Source: Micromonospora andamanensis (GTDB lineage Bacteria > Actinomycetota > Actinomycetes > Mycobacteriales > Micromonosporaceae). From it: DNA of 57,032 nucleotides. Positions 51,234 through 57,032 of the stretch are shown piece by piece. The translations under genes and the position numbers were made by a program. The stretch is from NCBI RefSeq assembly GCF_016863495.1, contig NZ_BOOZ01000047.1, forward strand, positions 1-57,032. The letters run 5' to 3'. The first letter of the stretch is position 1, and each line of letters begins with the position of its first letter. The notes beneath the pieces were generated by a model. That model did not search any database and was not told the DNA's origin. It saw only the letters and a list, made by a program, of their open reading frames with translations.

Positions 51234-51437
51234 ATGAAGCAGGGACGTCGACTGCTCGTCGTACTGACACAGCGCTGGCAGGACATCATCGACCCGCAGC
51301 AGCGCGAGCGCGGCGACAGCCCTATCTCCACCGCCATCATCACCGCGATCATCGCTGGGCTGGCCGTCACCATCGCCGGCCTCATCGTCGCTGCCGCCAA
51401 TGGCTGGGTCGCCCTGATTCCCCAGGCAGGGGAGTGA
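51234..51437 (+). CDS. Small Flp-pilin-like membrane protein
   Basis: A 67-residue protein; GAAAGGAAA upstream of ATG. A charged N-terminus (MKQGRRLLVVLTQRW... RERGDSP) precedes one long hydrophobic helix (ISTAIITAIIAGLAVTIAGLIVAAANGWV). Its size and position after tadC fit the Flp-type pilin or a pilin-like subunit. The processing site G-D-S-P-I-S is not the typical G/E-hydrophobic form, so it may be a divergent pilin. No prepilin peptidase gene is seen in the window. Confidence 0.7.
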   Translation: MKQGRRLLVVLTQRWQDIIDPQQRERGDSPISTAIITAIIAGLAVTIAGLIVAAANGWVALIPQAGE

Positions 51438-51439
51438 CC

Positions 51440-51886
51440 ATGGCCCTGTCATCGGGAGCCCGACGGCCGCCGAGAGCGCGGTGGCCGGCCCGCTTACGGT
51501 GGAGACTCCACTCGGAGCGCGATCGGGGTAGTTCCCCCGTCGAGTTCGCCATCGTCGCCGCCCCGATGCTGCTGCTCGGGTTTGGCGGCTTCCAGGTGGG
51601 GATCGTCTACTACGCCAACTCGATCGCCCTGGCAGCCGCCACCCAGGGCGTCAACGTCGAACGCGGCTACAACGCCCCACCCGGCAGCGGCGCCGACCAC
51701 GCGAACAACTTCCTCGCCAGCGCCGGAACGGGCCTGTCAAACTCCCATGTCAGCGTCACCCGTACCGCGACGGATGTCCGCGTGACCGTCACCGGAAACT
51801 CCATCTCCCTACTACCCGGGATGACCTTTTCGATCAGCCGCACCGCCCACGGCAGCATCGAACGCGTCACCGACCCCGCACCATGA
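51440..51886 (+). CDS. TadE-like pseudopilin
   Basis: A 148-residue protein. ATG at 51440 has GGAG with a 5-nt spacer; a GTG at 51434 overlaps the preceding stop. A basic leader ends at ERDRGSSPVEFAIVAAPMLLLGFGGFQ, the TadE-type signal with E at +5-like position and a hydrophobic helix. It is followed by a small beta-rich extracellular domain (VSVTRTATDVRVTVTGNSISLLPG). It is probably a minor pilin. Confidence 0.87.
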   Translation: MALSSGARRPPRARWPARLRWRLHSERDRGSSPVEFAIVAAPMLLLGFGGFQVGIVYYANSIALAAATQGVNVERGYNAPPGSGADHANNFLASAGTGLSNSHVSVTRTATDVRVTVTGNSISLLPGMTFSISRTAHGSIERVTDPAP

Positions 51887-52320
51887 TCCGCGCACCAGCT
51901 CCGCCCTCCGACCGCGGCTCGGCATCCGTCGAGCTGGCCGTGGTCGCCCCCGCCGTTCTCGCGCTCATCGCCGCGCTGTTCATCGGGGGCCGGGTGAACC
52001 TGGCCCGCCAGTCCATCGAAGCCGCCGCGTTCGATGCCGCCCGCGCGGCATCGCTGGCCCGCGACGCCAGCACCGCCCAGTCACAGGCGACCGGCGCCGC
52101 GACCTCGACCCTCGACGCACAAGGACTGAGCTGTAGCAGCCTCACCGTCACCATCAACACCCAGGGTTTCAGCGTGCCGGTCGGCGAACCCGCCACCGTC
52201 ACCGCGACGCTGACCTGCCACGCCACCTTCACCGACATCGCCCTGCCTGGCATGCCCGGCAGCGCACCCCTGACGGCCTCCTTCACCAGCCCGCTCGACC
52301 AATACCGGAGCAGAGGATGA
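51883..52320 (+). CDS. TadE-family minor pilin
   Basis: A 145-residue protein; ATGA overlap upstream. Short leader then DRGSASVELAVVAPAVLALIAALFIGGRV, the TadE motif and transmembrane helix, followed by a domain with two Cys (LSCSS, LTCHATF) and repeated beta strands. A paralogue of the preceding gene. Confidence 0.87.
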   Translation: MIRAPAPPSDRGSASVELAVVAPAVLALIAALFIGGRVNLARQSIEAAAFDAARAASLARDASTAQSQATGAATSTLDAQGLSCSSLTVTINTQGFSVPVGEPATVTATLTCHATFTDIALPGMPGSAPLTASFTSPLDQYRSRG

Positions 52321-52745
52321 CCCGCACGGTACGCACCAGGCTCCACGACGACCACGGCCGAGTCACCGTGTACTTCGCCATCCTTGCGCCCGCGTTCCTC
52401 GCCATGCTCGGTCTCGTCGTCGACGGCGGCGCCAAGGTACGAGCTCTCCAGCGAGCCGACAACATCGCGTCCGAAACCGCTCGCACCGCCGGCCAAGCCA
52501 TCAACGCTGGCCAGGCCATAACCGGCGGATCCAAAGAGGTTGACCCTGCGCTCGCCGCAGAAGCCGCCCAGGCGTACCTCGCCGGCCTCGACGGAGTCAC
52601 CGGCTCCGTGACGGTAGCGCCCGACCGCCAGAACCTCACCGCCACTGTGTCACTGACCTGGGACCCACTCCTGCTCGACCTCTTCGGCGCCCTCGGGAGC
52701 ACGACCGTGACCGGAACAGCAACCGTCACCCTCGTGGCCCAATAG
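52317..52745 (+). CDS. TadE/TadG-like protein
   Basis: A 142-residue protein; ATGA overlap upstream. HGRVTVYFAILAPAFLAMLGLVVDGGAKV has the TadG/TadE-N features, including the LVVDGG turn after the helix that is typical of putative Flp pilus-assembly TadG proteins. A helical stalk (ADNIASETARTAGQAIN) and a beta-rich end follow. Last pilin-like gene of the operon. Confidence 0.85.
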   Translation: MTRTVRTRLHDDHGRVTVYFAILAPAFLAMLGLVVDGGAKVRALQRADNIASETARTAGQAINAGQAITGGSKEVDPALAAEAAQAYLAGLDGVTGSVTVAPDRQNLTATVSLTWDPLLLDLFGALGSTTVTGTATVTLVAQ

Positions 52746-52765
52746 CAGCAAACAAGGAGCAATCC

Positions 52766-55700
52766 GTGGCACCAACCGCACCGATGGCGAAGAACCGCCG
52801 CCCCAGCCAGATCCTCACCGGGCTCGGCGCGCTGGCCGCCATGCTGCTTATCGTCGCCCTGCCCCTACTCCTGCTGTGGGCGGCAGGCAACCCGCTCCCC
52901 GACCTTGCTGCCTGGGCGACGCAAACATGGAACGACCCAGGTGCGAGCCTCCACCAACTCTGGCAAGCGGTCACGACCAGGGACGACGGCTCCCTGTTCA
53001 TCCACGCCCTCACCCTCCTTGGGTGGATCGCCATCGCGCTCGCAGGCTGGGGCTGGCTCAGCTTTCTGGTCGCCCTCACCGTCGAGATCCCCACCCAAAT
53101 CCGCAGTCGCCGCACCGGTGGCATCCCACCTCAGCCCCGACGACTCCCCGGCATGCGCCTGCAACAGCGCGCCGCAGCGTTTCTTGTCGCCGCCGCTATC
53201 GGCGTCTTCGCCGCCCCGGCGCTGTCGTCGGCGTCAGTGTCGACCGCCCCGGGACCAGCCCCGACCGCCATCACCGCCAACCACAGCGCCGAGGATGCCC
53301 GCACCTCAACCAGCACCCGCGAGCATTCACAGCCCACCCACGGGTACGTCGACCACCGCGTCGGCCGAGGCGAGAGTCTGCTCGACATCGCAGACCGCTA
53401 CAACGTGCCCTGGAAGCGCATCGCCGAGGCGACCTACGGCATCGACCAGCCCGACGGTCGGCAACTACAGCCAGGCAGCACCCGCGTGTACCCGGAGTGG
53501 ACGGTGCGAGTGCCGGTGTCCGGCACCGGTCAGCTTTTCCACAAGGCTTCGACCCAGGGTGCGGCCGAGGCAGCCACCAGCGAACACGTCTACACGGTCG
53601 TCCGCAACGACTGGCTGTACTACGTCGCCGAGCGGTTCCTCGGTAATGGCGACCGATACCCCGAGATCGCCGAACTCAACCCCGACCTCAAGGCCAAAGA
53701 TTCACGGTTCCCCGACCACATCGTCCGCGGCCAACAGATCCGACTTCCCTCCGACGCACACGACCGCGGAGTTCGCGATCACGCCCGAGGACGTCTCGCC
53801 AGCGACACCCCCATCCCGCAACAGCCCGCCCCCTCAACCGACCTGGAAGCACCCGCCCCGCAGCCCATCCCCGAGCCGTCAGCCACAGCATCAGAGCAAC
53901 CGGCAACACCAGAGCCCTCGTCACCCGCCCCTGCACCACCGGCTGAGCTGGGCACGGATCACAGCACCACCGAGAACCCGGAAGCCGGCGCCCATGACCG
54001 CCCCTCAACAGATGAAGACGACGACAGCAACGCCATCGTCACGGTCACCGCATTGACCAGCGCCTCCCTCGTGGCCGCACTCGTTCTGACCACCGTCCGT
54101 CGGCTCCGTCGCCAGCAGCGTCAACACCGCCGACCAGGGCGACGCCTACCGCACCCCCGAAACGGCGCCATCGAGAAGACCCTCCTCGTCGCGGAACAAC
54201 CCGCCGACGTCGACCGACTCGACACCGCACTGCGCAGCCTCACGCAGACCCTCTCAGACCGGGATCCCGCGGAACTTCCCGACGTCACCGCCGCCGCGAT
54301 CCATGACGGCACCATCAACCTGATCCTTGCGCACCCTGAGCCCCATCCACCGGCGCCCTGGACGGCGGACGGCACCCACTGGACCCTGCCCACCGACGCC
54401 AGCCTCACCGCCGCCGAGGGACAGCTCGCCCCGCTTCCGATACTCGTCGCCGTTGGCTCGGAGCCAGGCCGCCACCTCATGCTCGACCTCGAACGTCTTG
54501 GAAGCCTCACCATCGGCGGCGATGCCGAACGCGCCCTCGCCCTTCTCCGATACATCGCCAGCGAAGCGGCCTGCAACAGGTGGAGCGATGACGTCGAAGT
54601 CATCCTGGCCGGATTCCCCGTAGACCAAGCAGAGCAACTGATCGCGCTCAACCCTGATCGCATCCGAGCCGTCAGCAACATAGCGGAAACAACCGCACGG
54701 CTACGGCGCCGAGCAGTGGCAATCACCAGTGCCCTCCGCCACGCCGATGTGAGCGACACCCTGCACGGCCGCATTGCCGATGTCGGCGATGCGTGGGCTC
54801 CGCAACTCCTGCTCGTCGCCGACACCGACGAGCAGGCGAGGGACGGCCTCGCTGAACTCGGCAACGACCTCGACAACCGCGGCCGGTGCGCGGTCGCGGT
54901 CGTCACCATCGCGAAGCCGGGCCAGAGCATCGGGCCTAACAACATCACGGTCGACAGCGACGCCACACTGCACGTCGCGCTGCCCTTCCTCCAGACCACC
55001 GCCATCGCAGCCGGACTGCCCGCAGCCGAGCTGGAACCGCTCGCTGAGATCATGCGCCAAGCCCGAGCCGCCCTCGACGAGCCCACCCCGGTGGCAGCCG
55101 AGACCGAATCTTGGGCGACGGACACCGATGCCGCCGGCGGTCTTCTTCCATTCGCCGAGGACCTACCCGACCCGGACGATGAGAAGGCGCAGCGCTCCAC
55201 CTCCGCAGAGCCCGAACGCCGACCGAGTTCGATTCTGCACATTCCGCATCAGCCGCTCGCCGCCGGGCTAGCAACCACTGCCACCCAACGAGCCGTCACC
55301 GCAGCCGCCCGCCAGCGCCGCAAGCAGGCCGACCCCAGGCTCGACGCAGACCTTGACGCCTGGCAGCAACATGATCGCACCCGACCCCGCGTCGGAATCC
55401 TCGGCCCAGTCACCGTCGATGCCCCGGGCGCCGTACCCGATCAACGCCGCCGATTCCACGGGGAACTCATCGTCTACCTTGCCCAACGAGGAGCCCGCGG
55501 CGCCACGAGAGAACAACTCACCGAAGCCATGTGGCCAGACCAGCAAGTCAAAGACACGTCCCGCCGCGTGGCTATCACCCGTGCCCGTCGATGGCTCGGC
55601 GAGACACCAGACGGCAGCCCGTGGCTACCGGAGATGGGCCCGGACCGCGTCTACCGCCTCGAAGAGGGCTATCTACTCGACTGGCATCTGTTCAAGCGGC

Positions 55701-56176
55701 TCCGCAGTCGCGGCGAAGCTCACGGCCCAGCCGGGATCCGAGACCTACGGGCAGCCCTCGACCTGGTCCGTGGCGTACCGCTCGACGGCGCCGACCGTGC
55801 CTATGCGGCAGGAGCCAGAAACCCATACACATGGCTCGCCGAATCCGACATCTACCCCGGACACATCACCTCCGCCATCGTGGACACCGCCCACCGGCTC
55901 GCGACCATGTACCTGGACGCCAGCGACACAACGAACGCCCGCTGGGCCGTTCAACAAGCTTGGGCAGCCGATCCCCACAGAGGCGACGACGGGCCGTGGC
56001 ACGACCTCATGCGCGCCGCCTACATCGAGGGGCACTCCGCCGAACTTCGCAACCTACTCGGCGAACTCATGAGCGCACGCGAGGCCGAAGTACCCGAAGA
56101 TCTAGCTCCAGACACGTACGCATGGCTACTGCACCTTTTGCCAGATGTCCTCGGGGTGAACGCGCCTGTTGGATGA
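52766..56176 (+). CDS. Membrane LysM protein with SARP-type winged helix and BTAD
   Basis: A 1,136-residue protein; GTG start with AAGGAG 6 nt upstream. Membrane helices near 20-40, 78-105 and 136-155, then two LysM-like modules (about 194-250 and 275-329: YTVVRNDWLYYVAERFLGNGDRYPEIAELNP), which bind peptidoglycan. A Pro-rich linker and a further helix at about 420-445 follow. The rest (450-1136) would lie in the cytoplasm, ending in a SARP-type winged helix (about 873-965, GILGPVTVD... EQLTEAMWPD... RVAITRARRWLG) and a bacterial transcriptional activator domain with TPR-like helices. It could sense the wall or pilus and act on transcription. It lacks an obvious ATPase. End of the Tad operon. 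Confidence 0.85.
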   Translation: MAPTAPMAKNRRPSQILTGLGALAAMLLIVALPLLLLWAAGNPLPDLAAWATQTWNDPGASLHQLWQAVTTRDDGSLFIHALTLLGWIAIALAGWGWLSFLVALTVEIPTQIRSRRTGGIPPQPRRLPGMRLQQRAAAFLVAAAIGVFAAPALSSASVSTAPGPAPTAITANHSAEDARTSTSTREHSQPTHGYVDHRVGRGESLLDIADRYNVPWKRIAEATYGIDQPDGRQLQPGSTRVYPEWTVRVPVSGTGQLFHKASTQGAAEAATSEHVYTVVRNDWLYYVAERFLGNGDRYPEIAELNPDLKAKDSRFPDHIVRGQQIRLPSDAHDRGVRDHARGRLASDTPIPQQPAPSTDLEAPAPQPIPEPSATASEQPATPEPSSPAPAPPAELGTDHSTTENPEAGAHDRPSTDEDDDSNAIVTVTALTSASLVAALVLTTVRRLRRQQRQHRRPGRRLPHPRNGAIEKTLLVAEQPADVDRLDTALRSLTQTLSDRDPAELPDVTAAAIHDGTINLILAHPEPHPPAPWTADGTHWTLPTDASLTAAEGQLAPLPILVAVGSEPGRHLMLDLERLGSLTIGGDAERALALLRYIASEAACNRWSDDVEVILAGFPVDQAEQLIALNPDRIRAVSNIAETTARLRRRAVAITSALRHADVSDTLHGRIADVGDAWAPQLLLVADTDEQARDGLAELGNDLDNRGRCAVAVVTIAKPGQSIGPNNITVDSDATLHVALPFLQTTAIAAGLPAAELEPLAEIMRQARAALDEPTPVAAETESWATDTDAAGGLLPFAEDLPDPDDEKAQRSTSAEPERRPSSILHIPHQPLAAGLATTATQRAVTAAARQRRKQADPRLDADLDAWQQHDRTRPRVGILGPVTVDAPGAVPDQRRRFHGELIVYLAQRGARGATREQLTEAMWPDQQVKDTSRRVAITRARRWLGETPDGSPWLPEMGPDRVYRLEEGYLLDWHLFKRLRSRGEAHGPAGIRDLRAALDLVRGVPLDGADRAYAAGARNPYTWLAESDIYPGHITSAIVDTAHRLATMYLDASDTTNARWAVQQAWAADPHRGDDGPWHDLMRAAYIEGHSAELRNLLGELMSAREAEVPEDLAPDTYAWLLHLLPDVLGVNAPVG

Positions 56177-56235
56177 GAAAGCAACTTCTCGGACCCGACC
56201 AACGACTTGGACTGTCCACGCACCGACGTGGTGGC

Positions 56236-57027
56236 CTATTTGAGGTGACCAAGTAACACATCGGAGTCGATCTCACCCAGGAGGGCCAGCGCGACAGCCA
56301 TGAACGTGGCCGCCATTCCGGTCACTGCGGCTAGGACGGCGGCGGTTCGCTGTGTGCTGTCGGTCAGCCTCGTCATGGCCACTGCGAGGCGGCCGGGCGG
56401 CTTGACGAATGTCTCGACGCCGGGCTTCCCGTCTTCGTCGAACGCCTGGACTCGGGAGGCGAGTTCGCACAACAACGATGTGCGGTTCGGCTCTACGAGC
56501 AGTTCCAGCACCATGCGTAGTGTCTCTCGCACGTCACCGGGGAGCGTGGGATCGCACGATTGAGGGCTTTGCAGGTGGCGGCGGATCGACGTGCTGACGG
56601 CACGGAGCACGGTCGCCGCAGGGTGCGGTGCGAACCCTGGTGATTGTCGACGGTCCCAAAGCATTGCAGTTTGATCGAGTAGCACAGCGATCTCGACAAG
56701 CTGGCTGCGGTGGGCGTCGGCCAGCGTGCTGAGGGTTTCCGGAAGCTCCAGCGGGTCGTCCTCCTCTTGCTCGTGGGGCGGTGCCAGCACCTGACAGATC
56801 TCCACCGACAACTGCCATCCGGCAAGGCGACGGCGCAGACGAGAGGCAGCGATATGCGCCGGGATGAACAACGGCGTCAACGCCAGGACGACGACGATGA
56901 TGCCAAGAAGCGGCGGAAGCGACGTGTCGGCCTCTGACGGCTGGGCGGTGAAAGTCTTTAGGTCGGCCAGCACCGCAAACAGGACCAGGACGGGATATAT
57001 GCCAGCGAGCAACTCACCGGTATCCAC
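56236..57027 (-). CDS. Hypothetical membrane protein, possibly cut by window edge
   Basis: 263 residues from a GTG at 57027; only 5 bases precede it, so a longer N-terminus cannot be excluded. Two hydrophobic segments at the N-terminus (GIYPVLVLFAVLADL and PLLGIIVVVLALTPLFIPA), a helical cytoplasmic part, and a C-terminal helix (TAAVLAAVTGMAATFMAVALALLGEI). No recognised family. It is convergent with the Tad operon, 59 bp apart, and may already be outside the mobile element. Confidence 0.7.
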   Translation of the reverse strand: MDTGELLAGIYPVLVLFAVLADLKTFTAQPSEADTSLPPLLGIIVVVLALTPLFIPAHIAASRLRRRLAGWQLSVEICQVLAPPHEQEEDDPLELPETLSTLADAHRSQLVEIAVLLDQTAMLWDRRQSPGFAPHPAATVLRAVSTSIRRHLQSPQSCDPTLPGDVRETLRMVLELLVEPNRTSLLCELASRVQAFDEDGKPGVETFVKPPGRLAVAMTRLTDSTQRTAAVLAAVTGMAATFMAVALALLGEIDSDVLLGHLK

Positions 57028-57032
57028 CGCCC

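Noticed and set aside
1..57032. CRISPR arrays, insertion sequences and transposases
   Set aside because: No regularly spaced short repeats and no transposase-type protein were seen on either strand.

Overview
This window looks like most of an integrative and conjugative element (ICE) from a high-GC actinomycete. Micromonosporaceae is my best guess, from the roughly 70 % GC, the GTG starts and the actinobacterial families SCO6880, DUF4913 and SARP/BTAD; no rRNA or tRNA is present to confirm it. The left edge lies within a few dozen bases of one end of the element: a tyrosine integrase and an excisionase-like gene sit there, pointing outward. No right attachment site was recognised, so the element may run past 57 kb.

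Layout. (1) 1-2.0 kb: integrase and excisionase. (2) 2.0-9.0 kb: a gene-poor kilobase, a PIN-like gene, then a leftward block of eight small, mostly uncharacterised accessory genes, two of them with zinc-ribbon cysteines. (3) 9.3-13.6 kb, rightward: MobC-like accessory protein, MOBP-type relaxase, a coiled-coil protein and a DUF4913 protein. (4) 13.9-23.0 kb, leftward: a type IV secretion operon (VirB2-like and VirB8-like proteins, TrbL/VirB6-like protein, SCO6880, VirB4 ATPase, VirD4 coupling protein) ending in a TOPRIM primase. (5) 23.2-38.9 kb, rightward: a lipoprotein, a cell-wall hydrolase, two unknown genes and a 12.8-kb gene. The last encodes a roughly 4,250-residue protein that joins a DNA methylase, an SNF2-type helicase, DUF2958 and a UvrD-type helicase. 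(6) 38.9-44.4 kb: a cargo or defence-like segment with an HNH nuclease fused to a STAND-type NTPase, a HEPN-like fragment, a DUF4238 protein and two winged-helix proteins. (7) 45.0-56.2 kb: a tightly coupled Tad/Flp pilus operon ending in a membrane LysM-SARP-BTAD protein. (8) A leftward membrane protein runs to the window edge.

How it works together (inference): integrase and excisionase move the element in and out of the chromosome. Relaxase and MobC nick the DNA, VirD4 and VirB4 with TrbL and SCO6880 form the transfer channel, the hydrolase opens peptidoglycan, and the primase and the giant methylase-helicase establish and protect DNA in the recipient. The Tad operon could supply a surface pilus for cell contact. 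A 9-bp motif, GGTAACGCC, occurs seven times, always between genes and close to the starts of these operons, and looks like a shared operator. The most novel candidates are the HNH-STAND protein, this putative regulon, and the giant fusion protein with a small gene nested at its 5' end.
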